Origin: an uncultured Muribaculaceae bacterium
Lineage (GTDB): Bacteria; Bacteroidota; Bacteroidia; Bacteroidales; Muribaculaceae
Assembly: GCA_910588245.1 (NCBI GenBank)
Contig: CAJUQP010000032.1
Coordinates: 1 to 40,359 of the forward strand
Length of the DNA stretch: 40,359 nucleotides
Direction of reading: 5' to 3'
The notes beneath the pieces are model-generated. The model ran no database searches. It saw only the letters and a program-made list of their open reading frames with translations, and was not told the origin of the DNA. How positions within the stretch are numbered: position 1 is the stretch's first letter; each line of letters opens with the position of its first letter. This document shows, one piece after another, positions 24,459-33,030 of this stretch. Made by a program: the position numbers and the translations under genes.

Positions 24459-26241
24459 CTCCATCGCTAATCATTATTACATATTTTTTGCATATAGCAA
24501 GATTATCCCCACTCAGTTTCAGCAATGCTTTTTTCACACGATACCGCCTTGTCGAGGCGGCCGTCTCCGATATTTCCATAATTTCCGCGATACACGTATA
24601 ATTGAAGCCTAAGATATCATATACCACCAGCCGGATGTTTGATTCACTTAATGACGTGTTTCTCCGAATAATTTCCACCACATTCTCCATTACGGCATTT
24701 ATCATATCTTCAAGTGATTTTACGTAGTCTTCCCGTCTGTAGACAGACAACGCACGACTTCTGTCCTGGTAGAAGACATCAAGTTCCTTCTTCGTAACAC
24801 CAACAGGAGGATTCTGCCATTGGGTTGCTGCGGCCCTGTGGTAAGAAATAGAATTATTATAGAGTATGGCCTTAACTCCCCGATAATCATCCTCAAGTTT
24901 CGCAGTCAACGCCTCATATGCCTTCAGATCTTCTTTCAGGCTGTTGTTGTCCACTCGCAGAGCTTGATTTTCACCCGCTATCGCATCATTGAATTCAGTT
25001 ATTTTAGTATTAAGAGCCTCCAATTTCCCAATTTTAGATATATAGCCATTCTCCTTCCTCCTATATTTCTCTCTTGATCTCACTATATCTTCCTTCCCTT
25101 TCCTATAAATATATGCTATTATTCCTATACCCACACCTATACCTATCATTCCAAGAATTATCAATAGTGTGTTCTCTCTCGACAGCGCATCCGAAAGCTC
25201 CTCTGCGTTTCTCTTAAGATTGGTTTCCATCCTATACAGGCTGACATTCAAGGCATTGATGCTGTCAAAGGCCTCCTCCTGACAAGAGACAAGAGAATCC
25301 ATCATCGTCAAAGCACTTCGGTAGTCATTATTCGACACATATATTTCAGACAGAGTATAGAACTCAGACGCCTTTTCAGCCAAACTGCCGACATTGCCGG
25401 TCATCTCACATATAAGAGAATCAGGCACGTCATCACCCACCGCGGCTAAAGACCTTACATAGGCCATGATATTCTCTTTGGGCAAACCACACCCATGACC
25501 ATTAAGTTCCTGAAAAATCTTGATTGCATCTCTATGACGACCTGATAATGACATATAATAGGCCTTTTCCGATTTCAAGAAATCTACGTTCATGCTATCA
25601 CCCAATGACAAGGCATACTTTTTCGCATTATCCAATTCATTTATAGCCAAATCGTAATTACGGCTACCTCCAAAAGCCGTAGCTGACACAATATAGGCAT
25701 GGATTATTTTCTCAGCACAACCATTGTCCAACATCAGCCGTTTGCCTGCCTCTATACTCTTTCTTTCCTCATCTATATTGAAGATGCGGTGATATACAGC
25801 TGACTTGTTAAGGAAAGCCAATGCCTGATAGATAGCAAAGTTCTTTCCTGACGCAAGTGTTATGCTTTTGTCATATTCATCCAAGGCACGGCCGATAGAA
25901 TCTGTCTGCGCAAACGCCGCGCCTTGTGCGAAGTGAGTCAGCATAGCCTCACGCGAGGGGGTGTCGGATAGGCCGTAATATTCCACGGCGGGACGCAGCA
26001 GGGAGTCGAGGCCGGAGATTTCGCCGGTCTTGAGCATGGCCAGGGAGAGAAGCAAGGAGTGGCGCGCACGCCCCTCCTCCGTATGCAGACGCGCGGCATC
26101 GATACCCCTCACCACCGACAGGGCAGAATCAGGACGGTCATCAAGAAGGGAGTCGGCGGCATCAAGACGCCGCATGGCGCCGCCGTCGGAGCAGGCAGCC
26201 ACGAGGAAACAGGCCAAAATGGCGATAAGGTGTATTTTCAT
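24445..26241 (-). CDS. Membrane-spanning TPR regulator with C-terminal HTH
   Basis: A 598-residue one-component regulator of a kind typical of Bacteroidetes. A lipoprotein-type signal (MKIHLIAILACFLVAACSDG) starts it; helical TPR-like repeats span about 25-340 in the periplasm. One membrane segment lies at 358-379 (TLLIILGMIGIGVGIGIIAY), then a coiled coil at about 400-455 and a LuxR/sigma-4-like helix-turn-helix at about 535-576 (GFNYTCIAEIMEISETAAST). It could carry an envelope signal to DNA. The frame opens at 26292, but the promoter (box 26262-26269) places transcription after that, so 26241 is the start. Roughly the first 105 codons are GC-rich and the rest AT-rich. It probably controls the island, which is inferred from position. 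Confidence 0.85.
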   Translation of the reverse strand: MKIHLIAILACFLVAACSDGGAMRRLDAADSLLDDRPDSALSVVRGIDAARLHTEEGRARHSLLLSLAMLKTGEISGLDSLLRPAVEYYGLSDTPSREAMLTHFAQGAAFAQTDSIGRALDEYDKSITLASGKNFAIYQALAFLNKSAVYHRIFNIDEERKSIEAGKRLMLDNGCAEKIIHAYIVSATAFGGSRNYDLAINELDNAKKYALSLGDSMNVDFLKSEKAYYMSLSGRHRDAIKIFQELNGHGCGLPKENIMAYVRSLAAVGDDVPDSLICEMTGNVGSLAEKASEFYTLSEIYVSNNDYRSALTMMDSLVSCQEEAFDSINALNVSLYRMETNLKRNAEELSDALSRENTLLIILGMIGIGVGIGIIAYIYRKGKEDIVRSREKYRRKENGYISKIGKLEALNTKITEFNDAIAGENQALRVDNNSLKEDLKAYEALTAKLEDDYRGVKAILYNNSISYHRAAATQWQNPPVGVTKKELDVFYQDRSRALSVYRREDYVKSLEDMINAVMENVVEIIRRNTSLSESNIRLVVYDILGFNYTCIAEIMEISETAASTRRYRVKKALLKLSGDNLAICKKYVIMISDGDMVQ

Positions 26242-26261
26242 CCGCGAAACTGATTTTTCCG

Positions 26262-26292
26262 CAAATATACCAATTTTATCCCACCCATGCAA
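26262..26292 (-). promoter_or_regulatory. Promoter of the TPR-HTH regulator gene
   Basis: On the minus strand: TTG (26292-26290), 20 bp, TATATTTG (26269-26262). The leader is about 15 nt. Confidence 0.65.
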
Positions 26293-26394
26293 TTCCCACC
26301 CATCAGTTTTATCAAAACGCCATGACAGCCATCCCAGCCACCATAGCCATATACATCACCCTCCCTCGAATCTCTATCCCAATCCTATAAACCC

Positions 26395-26511
26395 AACCTC
26401 TAAAAAACTCAAACCCTCAACCCCAAACTCCAAATCCTAAACCCCAAACTCTAAACCCTAAACCCTTTAACCTCTCAACTTTAACCTTTAACCTTTAAAA
26501 CTTTAACCTTT
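26395..26511. repeat. Heptamer repeat array (CCCTAAA/CCTCAAC/CTTTAAC)
   Basis: About 16 tandem 7-8 base units, drifting from CTCAAAC and CCCAAAC through CCCTAAA to CTTTAAC, running up to the stop codon of the receptor gene (26510-26512). The CCCTAAA units look like plant telomere sequence but are only one variant of the family seen at 2335 and 5042. Confidence 0.8.
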
Positions 26512-29086
26512 AAAAACTATATTTGAGAGTGAGAAGGAATTCCCGGGGGCGCAAGGAGTAGGAATTGCGGGTGACGTCGAGAGTGTGGTAGTAGGTATAC
26601 TCATAGCGGCGCATGTCGGTGAGATTGCGTGCGGCAAGCTCGAGCTCGACCCTGCGCGATGACCAGCGCACCCCGACATCCACAAACACGTTCTCCTTGT
26701 AATTGTCTTCTCCTATCTTCACTTTCGAATAGCTCGCCGAACCATATATCTCAAGCTTCCTGACCGGATAGACTCCCAGATGGAGGTTGAGCGAGAGGTC
26801 GTTGAAGGAATTGGAGGGGATGGCATCGCCAAACGTCTGACGCTGCAGGGAATACGATCCCCTCGCTGAGGCCGTCAGGATATCGCCGAACTGATATGTG
26901 TCGATCTTGCCCGTGAATATCCACGCCGTGCTCCTGACGTCCATCCTCACCCCGGAACGCATGCTCTCCCTGTCTGACATAAGCATGTTGGCGCTGACAT
27001 TGAAGGTGGTGTGCCAGCGGCGCATCTGTTTCGTCATGTTGAGAAGGAGATTGGTCGTGGTCCCCTTGCTCCTGATATCCTTGAAAGAGGTCGACGTGCC
27101 GGAGGCGCCAGCGTTGTAGACAGAGAGCATGTTGCTCTCTGTCCTGCTGTAGGAGGCCATGGCGTTGAGATAGAAACCGTCGGTGAAATTCTTGTAGGAA
27201 TAGTCGGCCTGCACCTTGTCGTCACGCCCCCTCCTCAGGCTCCCCGTGCCCATGGTCCGCGAATTGCGGAATGTGGTGTAAACGGGGTTGTCGATAAAGT
27301 CAGTCATATCGCCGATTCGGTTGGTGTGACCCGCGGAAACCTCCCAGAAACTTGCCTGACGGCATTTGTAGGTCAGCGCGCTCCGGAGATCAACATACAC
27401 ACGGTCATGCCTGTAGACACCCCCGTCAAGGATATCGCCGTATTTAAGATTGTAGAGCCTCACGGGCACGGTGGTGGTCCAGGTCATCCCCCGCCACCGG
27501 AGTTTATACCACGGGGAGACAGTGCTGACTATCCGGTGGCCCGAGAGGTCGTTGCGGCTCTCCGCATCGGGGAGGGCCAGACCATACGAGCGGAAAGCGT
27601 CGCGGTCCGCCTCAAACTCCAGAGCGGCCCCGAGTGTGGAACGCTCCCCCAACTCCCGCGAGAACGCCGTGCGCTCGCGGTTATGGAAAGTGCTTGCCGA
27701 CACATCCTGCCGCACCGTGGTCTCCCCCGTGGCACGGTCTGTGGCACGCATCGTCAGCAGCGGGCGGTTGTCGAACCAGGTGTCCGATTCCACCTCATAC
27801 ATCCTCTCCCCGCTCCTGATGATGGTCCTGAGGGTATTGGAGAAATAGTAGGCGTCGCTCCTCTGCCGCTGTGTGCGGTCGGCATCCGAGACCACGAGAT
27901 AGCGGTTTCTGCCGAAAGCCCCGCGGAAGGCCGCCTCGTCGGAGAAGTAGAGGCGGCTGCCGTTGTTCTCAACCTTCACGGCGGCATTGACCGTGTTGCG
28001 CCTTATCCTGTTGTCCGCGCTCTCGCTGTAGCTCAGGTCGCGGCTGTCGGGCGACAGGTAATCGGTCGAGGTGAGGCCCTCGAAACATTCGCGGCTGTTG
28101 CCATAGTCGGCGTTTACTTTCAGGGTGAGGTCCGGACGCAGGCGCGCGAGATGGTTGACGGTGGCATAGGCCGTGCGGTTAGCTATGTAGCGGTCCTTAT
28201 TCACCGACGGAGCACCGAACGGGGTGTTGCCGAAGGGATCGTAGGGGGAGCGGCGTGTCGGAAGTCCCCCGGAAGTCTCTCCCGAATTGTTGCCGCTCGC
28301 CGAGACGATGGTCTGGCTGGAGGGGGCCACGAACATGCCGTAAAGCTTGCCGTTCCAGAGCATGTCCTCGCCCCCGCCGGCGCCCGCCGACACATAGCCC
28401 AATGGCTTGAGCATGCGCCCCTTCCGGAGCTTGAGGTTGAGCGCGGCCCTCTTTGATTCCACCTTCCCCTGGAGCACGCGCTTCGGCTGGTGGCGCTGAT
28501 AGACGCTGACCGAGGATATGTCGGCCGGGGAGATGTTGCGCGAGGCTACGGCGTAGTTGCCTCCCATCAGGTCGAGGCCCTCGATATAGAAATGGTTGAT
28601 CGGCTCCCCGTCGTAGGAGATACCTCCACGCTCGTCGACCTGTATGCCCGGAATCTTCTTTATCACATCCTCTATGTTCCTGTCGCCGGCCTTGGTCAGG
28701 GCCCCGACATCGTAGACGATCGTGTCCCCCTTCACGCGCCTCTCCGGTGCCTTCACCACAACCTCCTTCAGTTCATATGCCTTCGGGTTCAGCCGCACCT
28801 CCACGCGCCGGGACGGATCCTCCAGTGGATATTCCAGCGTCTCGTGCTTCATGGATATGAAGCGCAGCAAGGCCGGAAGCGCTACCGTGTCCACGCTGAT
28901 GGCAAACCCTCCGTCAGTTCCCGATGTGGCGAAAGCCTTCAGGCGCTCTCCCTCGTAGAGCCTGACTATCACACCCCGGGCGGCTGTGCCGTCGGTATTG
29001 AGCGCGCTGCCCCGCACCACAGTCCTGGCCGGTGCCGTGACAGCCCATAGGGTTATTACCAGCAATGTCAGTATCCGTGCTCTCAT
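26510..29086 (-). CDS. TonB-dependent receptor-like outer-membrane protein
   Basis: An 858-residue outer-membrane barrel protein. After the signal peptide (MRARILTLLVITLWAVTAPA) comes a carboxypeptidase-regulatory-like domain (VVRGSALNTDGTAARGVIVR), the plug with KELVV-type box (AYELKEVVVKAPERRVKGDT; NIEDVIKKIPGIQVDERGGI; NHFYIEGLDLMGGNYAVASR) and a long barrel ending LLTLKYSF, with the C-terminal Phe needed for outer-membrane insertion. It lies 109 bases downstream of GLPGLI copy 3 in the same direction, a pairing frequent in Bacteroidetes. It is GC-rich, unlike the AT-rich genes beside it. The ligand is unknown. Confidence 0.85.
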   Translation of the reverse strand: MRARILTLLVITLWAVTAPARTVVRGSALNTDGTAARGVIVRLYEGERLKAFATSGTDGGFAISVDTVALPALLRFISMKHETLEYPLEDPSRRVEVRLNPKAYELKEVVVKAPERRVKGDTIVYDVGALTKAGDRNIEDVIKKIPGIQVDERGGISYDGEPINHFYIEGLDLMGGNYAVASRNISPADISSVSVYQRHQPKRVLQGKVESKRAALNLKLRKGRMLKPLGYVSAGAGGGEDMLWNGKLYGMFVAPSSQTIVSASGNNSGETSGGLPTRRSPYDPFGNTPFGAPSVNKDRYIANRTAYATVNHLARLRPDLTLKVNADYGNSRECFEGLTSTDYLSPDSRDLSYSESADNRIRRNTVNAAVKVENNGSRLYFSDEAAFRGAFGRNRYLVVSDADRTQRQRSDAYYFSNTLRTIIRSGERMYEVESDTWFDNRPLLTMRATDRATGETTVRQDVSASTFHNRERTAFSRELGERSTLGAALEFEADRDAFRSYGLALPDAESRNDLSGHRIVSTVSPWYKLRWRGMTWTTTVPVRLYNLKYGDILDGGVYRHDRVYVDLRSALTYKCRQASFWEVSAGHTNRIGDMTDFIDNPVYTTFRNSRTMGTGSLRRGRDDKVQADYSYKNFTDGFYLNAMASYSRTESNMLSVYNAGASGTSTSFKDIRSKGTTTNLLLNMTKQMRRWHTTFNVSANMLMSDRESMRSGVRMDVRSTAWIFTGKIDTYQFGDILTASARGSYSLQRQTFGDAIPSNSFNDLSLNLHLGVYPVRKLEIYGSASYSKVKIGEDNYKENVFVDVGVRWSSRRVELELAARNLTDMRRYEYTYYHTLDVTRNSYSLRPREFLLTLKYSF

Positions 29087-29195
29087 GTTATAAGGGTTTG
29101 TTTATAAAGCAACATTAAATTAGGGATCGCAGTCCGGGAGCAGATTTTTTCTTGCAGGTGAAGGAGCATGACAAAGACCCTGTGAGGCTATGCCA

Positions 29196-30035
29196 CTACT
29201 CAAGCTCGATGGGATTGTAGAACAGACGCACCTTCCGCATATTGGCACCCCGGTTCTCATCCACCTGCACCATCCCGGAGTCCACCAGCATCGCCCCCGC
29301 GTTCTCTTTGTAGTCACGCAGATCGGCATTATATTTCTCGCGAGTGGTTTTACTTATTATGCTCTTCCTTCTCCATCCTATCGGATAGACATGATCTTTC
29401 GAATCGACGGCCTCAAACATATGCTCGCCCTTTGAGTCCTCCAGACGCAGTATCAGACCGGGAAGTCCGTTGAATTTCCATGGCCCCGCACTCACGGGTA
29501 TCTCCGAATACCAGGCAGTCCAGTCCCGTCCCCGCCAGCGCGTCGTGGCCTTCCGGCATTCATATCCCATCACCTCGCGGGTCTCATCCTCATATTTCCA
29601 GTCGAACTTCGGCACTGGCTCCTCATAGCGGTAATAGTTGATGAAGACTTTTCCATAATATGCGAGCGTGGAATCACTCTTATTTGTCAGCATATACACT
29701 GTTATCGGTTCGCATTCATCATAAATTTTCCCATATTCCTCCCGTGTAGGAGCAATTGTCCATTCCGGGTCGGCTAAGCCAATGGAATCAAGCTGATAAT
29801 CTCCGTAACCACCATACCACAGATATTCATCCCCTACGGCAAGCATCTCGTAATCAGCTTTCTCCCTATTATCATCCTTAGGATCCACATTGACATGGAT
29901 ATATACCATCTCCATGAACGCCGTGTCCTGAGCAACAACAGGACGATGCCATCGCTTTCCGAAGGCGTCAAAAGCTCCGGAAATAACAATTGTCATGAAG
30001 ACAAAGACAATCGCACCTTTAAATTTTTCATTCAT
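29196..30035 (-). CDS. GLPGLI family exported protein, copy 3
   Basis: A 279-residue paralogue of the tandem copies at 21290-23178. It shares PVVAQDTAFMEMVYIHVNVD, WTAWYSEIPVSAGPWKFNGL and the end FYNPIELE, but differs from them at many silent positions, so it separated earlier. Its core is GC-richer, like the receptor gene that follows. The signal is MNEKFKGAIVFVFMTIVISG. It is the GLPGLI gene in position to be co-transcribed with the receptor; copies 1 and 2 are 3-9 kb away. Function unknown. Confidence 0.85.
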   Translation of the reverse strand: MNEKFKGAIVFVFMTIVISGAFDAFGKRWHRPVVAQDTAFMEMVYIHVNVDPKDDNREKADYEMLAVGDEYLWYGGYGDYQLDSIGLADPEWTIAPTREEYGKIYDECEPITVYMLTNKSDSTLAYYGKVFINYYRYEEPVPKFDWKYEDETREVMGYECRKATTRWRGRDWTAWYSEIPVSAGPWKFNGLPGLILRLEDSKGEHMFEAVDSKDHVYPIGWRRKSIISKTTREKYNADLRDYKENAGAMLVDSGMVQVDENRGANMRKVRLFYNPIELE

Positions 30036-30086
30036 ATGTTTCGGTATTTCTTCTTACTTGGTTGGCTTGATATGACACAGGTTGAC

Positions 30087-30247
30087 AAGAGACTGTGCCT
30101 GAACCGACAATTGCTGTTATTTCAATTGGCACTTCCCTTGCTTTGCTTTCATCTTTTTTTCCCGTCTTCAGATGGGACTCCGGCAAAGACTGCAGTTGAA
30201 AACAACAGTGACGCCAAAAGTGTAGTGAGAAATCTAATTACTTTCAT
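30087..30247 (-). pseudogene. Decayed 5' fragment of a DUF3244 gene
   Basis: The start MKVIRFLTTLLASLLFSTAV is identical to the intact gene at 23824-24225. One inserted C after the T-run disrupts the frame, a 54-base in-frame deletion removes part of the linker, and the copy ends at 30087 before most of the domain. The promoter is intact at 30278-30309, so a short RNA and a signal-peptide fragment may still be made. Confidence 0.85.
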
Positions 30248-30277
30248 AGTGTCAGATTTTAAAATTTTATTCGCTTG

Positions 30278-30309
30278 CAAAACTATATCAAATATTTTCC
30301 AAATGCAAA
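30278..30309 (-). promoter_or_regulatory. Duplicated DUF3244 promoter
   Basis: TTTG, 20 bp, TAGTTTTG on the minus strand, same as 24257-24288, now in front of a pseudogene. Confidence 0.8.
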
Positions 30310-30465
30310 TTATAGCCAGAAAAGCTTTTCACATCATTTAACAACCCTAAATGGATATTCTTAAATATCAACAAGTTACAAATACCGTTTTTTACCCATA
30401 TTCCGGTATAGTATTAATAATCAGGATTTTAAAATGGTGAATCTTATGCATCTTAAAAGCATCCA

Positions 30466-30597
30466 TTATTGCACCATATTCCTATCCTTCTTGATAGTGA
30501 GAGGCACGACAGGATGAGATGCATCGGAAGATGCGGCAATTGTCTGCGGCATCAAAATGGCAAATGCCAAAGCCATAATAAGCATGAGTTTTTTCAT
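30466..30597 (-). CDS. 43-residue secreted peptide gene, truncated by the duplication
   Basis: A short frame: signal peptide MKKLMLIMALAFAILMPQTI ending near AA, then SSDASHPVVPLTIKKDRN and a terminal MVQ. The last four codons, ATGGTGCAATAA, come from the repeated segment and are the same as the end of the regulator gene at 24445. So the natural 3' part of this gene was replaced when copy 2 of the repeat arrived. The remaining N-terminus is compatible with a DUF3244-like precursor. It may be translated as a short exported peptide or be dead; no coding constraint can be judged at this length. Confidence 0.5.
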   Translation of the reverse strand: MKKLMLIMALAFAILMPQTIAASSDASHPVVPLTIKKDRNMVQ

Positions 30598-30894
30598 GAT
30601 GCTTGATTTTAAGAAGTTGTTTAAAAAACAACGTTAGATTATATTTTAATAACAATAATCTTTCATTTTTATTTTTTAAAGCCATCTTACCCCGTCTGCA
30701 TCTCCCCTCACAACAAGCTGATATTAAGCTTATTAATATTCAGCATTTCTGCATATCGATTTGTCAGCACCATTATAGGGTTAATTTTCAGCATATTATA
30801 TATAAGGATAAATACATAGTTAATATATGTTAAATCTACAAATCGAGATATTTTTTTGAACAATAGCGGCTACCCGCCCCATCCCTCATATCTA

Positions 30895-31173
30895 AGACCC
30901 CATCCCACAAAATATGTTAACGTCAGGGCGGTGGTAATTTTCTTTCCCAGACAGTGGTGCATGCATGAGAGGAGCGTCCGGACCATAGTGCAGATTCGGA
31001 CATACTTGGGAGACCTCGGGGCACTATCGGAAATATTACCTTTGTCTCGCAGCAGCACACCATCTTCCTCCTTTTGGCTCAGTCACATAGCCCGCTATGC
31101 TCCTGAGCCTGCAAGAAGGAATCTGGCGCACTGCTGCGACCCTGACGTTAACATATTTTGCGGGATGGGGTCT
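30895..31173. repeat. 279-bp structured element with 34-bp inverted termini
   Basis: Arms 30895-30928 and 31140-31173 are complementary with one mismatch. Inside are two nested hairpins: arm A (GGTAAT 30933 with ATTACC 31040; ATAGTGC 30985-30991 with GCACTAT 31021-31027) and arm B (CGCAGCAG 31049-31056 with CTGCTGCG 31131-31138; GGCTCAG 31076-31082 with CTGAGCC 31103-31109; CATAG with CTATG). It folds as a three-way structure. No gene is seen in it. It occupies most of the gap between the 43-codon gene and pckA; the AT-rich remainder (30598-30894) shows no clear feature. Confidence 0.8.
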
Positions 31174-31182
31174 AAAACCAAA

Positions 31183-31212
31183 AAGAGGACGGCCAATAAT
31201 GACCGTCCTCCT
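31183..31212 (-). terminator. Intrinsic terminator of pckA
   Basis: GAGGACGG (31185-31192) pairs with CCGTCCTC (31203-31210). On the minus strand the stem is followed by a T-run (A-run at 31180-31184 on plus). Confidence 0.8.
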
Positions 31213-31242
31213 TCGTTATCGATTGTCGGAGTCTATGCCCTA

Positions 31243-32847
31243 TCAGAGCTGCGGACCTGCTGCCACGAGAGCCTTGCCTGCGGCGTTGTTCTCGTATTTC
31301 TTGAAGTTCTTGATGAAACGTGCGGCGAGGTCTTTTGCCTTCTCCTCCCACTGCTCGGGATTTGCATAGGTGTCGCGCGGATCGAGGATCTTCGGATCAA
31401 CTCCGGGAAGCTCGGTGGGCACTGTGAAGTCGAAGATAGGAATTACCTTCGTGGGAGCCTTGAGGATGGCGCCGTCGAGGATAGCGTCGATGATGCCACG
31501 GGTGTCGCGGATCGAGATACGCTTGCCTGTGCCGTTCCAGCCGGTGTTCACCAGATAAGCCTTGGCGTCGTTGGCCTCCATCTTCTTGACGAGTTCCTCG
31601 GCATATTTTGTCGGGTGGAGCTCAAGGAATGCCTGGCCGAAGCATGCGGAGAACGTCGGGGTGGGCTCTGTGATGCCACGCTCTGTGCCGGCGAGCTTGG
31701 CGGTGAAGCCGGAGAGGAAGTAATACTTCGTCTGCTCGGGGGTCAGGATCGACACGGGAGGAAGCACTCCGAAGGCGTCGGCGGAAAGGAAGATCACATT
31801 CTTGGCAGCCGGGCCTGCGGATACGGGCTCAACGATGCTCTCGATGTGGTCGATAGGATAAGATACGCGGGTGTTCTCTGTCACGCTCTTGTCGGCGAAG
31901 TCGATCTTGCCGTCTTTGTCGACAGTCACGTTCTCGAGAAGAGCGTCGCGACGGATAGCGTTGTAGATATCAGGCTCGCTCTCCTTGTCGAGGTTGATGA
32001 CCTTGGCATAGCAGCCTCCCTCGAAGTTGAAGACGCCGTTGTCGTCCCATCCGTGCTCGTCGTCGCCGATGAGAAGACGCTTCGGGTCGGTGGAAAGGGT
32101 GGTCTTGCCTGTGCCGGAGAGGCCGAAGAAGATGGCTGTGTTCTTACCCTCCTTGTCGGTGTTGGCAGAGCAGTGCATGGAAGCGATACCTTTCTGGGGA
32201 AGGAAGTAGTTCATCATAGAGAACATACCTTTCTTCATCTCGCCGCCATACCATGTGTTGATGATCACCTGCTCCTTGGAAGTGGTGTTGAAGACAACAG
32301 CGGTCTCTGAGTTGAGGCCGAGCTCCTTGTAGTTCTCCACCTTAGCCTTCGATGCGTTGAAGACAACGAAGTCGGGCTTGAAGTCGATAAGGTCGATCTC
32401 GGAAGGACGGATGAACATGTTGGTCACGAAGTGAGCCTGCCATGCCACCTCCATGATGAAACGCACTGCCATGCGGGTATCCTTGTTGGCACCGCAGAAG
32501 CAGTCAACCACGTAGAGCTTCTTGCCTGAGAGCTCCTTGATGGCTATCTCTTTGACAGCGTCCCATGTCTTCTCGGTCACGGGCTTGTTATCGTTGGGAT
32601 ATTCCTCGGTTGTCCACCATACTTTGTCTTTCGAGTTGTCGTCGAGTACGATGAATTTGTCCTTAGGCGAACGGCCGGTGTAGACGCCTGTCATCACGTT
32701 GACTGCGCCGAGCTCGGTCACTGTGCCTTTCTCGAAGCCCTCGAGTGAGGGATCGGTCTCATCCTTGAAGAGCTGCTCGTAGGTGGGATTGTAGATAACC
32801 TCCTTGACATCCTTGATGCCGTACTGGGTCAGATCTATCTGTGCCAT
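31243..32847 (-). CDS. pckA: Phosphoenolpyruvate carboxykinase (ATP)
   Basis: Interconverts oxaloacetate + ATP and PEP + CO2 + ADP in the cytosol. In Bacteroidales it mainly fixes CO2 into oxaloacetate during succinate/propionate fermentation. The 534-residue product has the family length. It shows the kinase P-loop GLSGTGKTTLSTDPKR (about 243-258), the metal site GDDEHGWDDNGVFNFEGGCY, TGRSPKDKFIV near 55, and INTWYGGEMKKGMFSMMNYF. Its GC-rich codon use is like that of metG. It is monocistronic, with a leader of about 170 nt and a terminator at 31183-31212. Confidence 0.97.
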   Translation of the reverse strand: MAQIDLTQYGIKDVKEVIYNPTYEQLFKDETDPSLEGFEKGTVTELGAVNVMTGVYTGRSPKDKFIVLDDNSKDKVWWTTEEYPNDNKPVTEKTWDAVKEIAIKELSGKKLYVVDCFCGANKDTRMAVRFIMEVAWQAHFVTNMFIRPSEIDLIDFKPDFVVFNASKAKVENYKELGLNSETAVVFNTTSKEQVIINTWYGGEMKKGMFSMMNYFLPQKGIASMHCSANTDKEGKNTAIFFGLSGTGKTTLSTDPKRLLIGDDEHGWDDNGVFNFEGGCYAKVINLDKESEPDIYNAIRRDALLENVTVDKDGKIDFADKSVTENTRVSYPIDHIESIVEPVSAGPAAKNVIFLSADAFGVLPPVSILTPEQTKYYFLSGFTAKLAGTERGITEPTPTFSACFGQAFLELHPTKYAEELVKKMEANDAKAYLVNTGWNGTGKRISIRDTRGIIDAILDGAILKAPTKVIPIFDFTVPTELPGVDPKILDPRDTYANPEQWEEKAKDLAARFIKNFKKYENNAAGKALVAAGPQL

Positions 32848-33022
32848 AATTTTGGAATATATATGAATTAAGAGTTATGTATGTTTCTTTTTTACCTTTC
32901 AGTTTGCCAGATTTAGTCAGGACCGCCCGACTGCCACTCATATTATATGCAATGAACCGTTCCGAAGCCGGCGGCCGGAGGGCTGCGCTATGAGTAGAAC
33001 GCTTGTCGCTCTAAATCAGATG

Positions 33023-33030
33023 CAAAATTA
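33023..33030 (-). promoter_or_regulatory. -7 box of pckA
   Basis: TAATTTTG on the minus strand; no TTTG at -33 is visible. It implies a leader of about 170 nt, which fits a highly expressed gene but is unproven. Confidence 0.5.

Larger units (their letters stand above)
30087..30479. repeat. Long direct repeat, copy 2
   Basis: Matches 24012-24458. It lacks 54 bases (between GGC repeats), has one extra C that shifts the DUF3244 frame and lacks one base in the leader. Its right end lies inside the stop region of a 43-codon gene. Confidence 0.9.

Noticed and set aside
2338..26511. Heptamer arrays as CRISPR or as true telomere repeats
   Set aside because: Units are 7 bases, degenerate and without spacers, so not CRISPR. 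The CCCTAAA variants are a minority inside an internal chromosomal locus, so not telomeric.
27011..28456. 481-codon plus-strand frame inside the receptor gene
   Set aside because: Antisense shadow of a GC-rich receptor gene whose protein motifs are unmistakable.
31037..31044. TACCTTTG as a working promoter in the structured element
   Set aside because: No -33 motif at the right distance and no gene downstream; kept only as a remark in the element's finding.
30856..32310. 484-codon plus-strand frame across the structured element and pckA
   Set aside because: It is antisense to the clear PckA protein and includes the inverted-repeat element; the composition is a mirror of the real gene.
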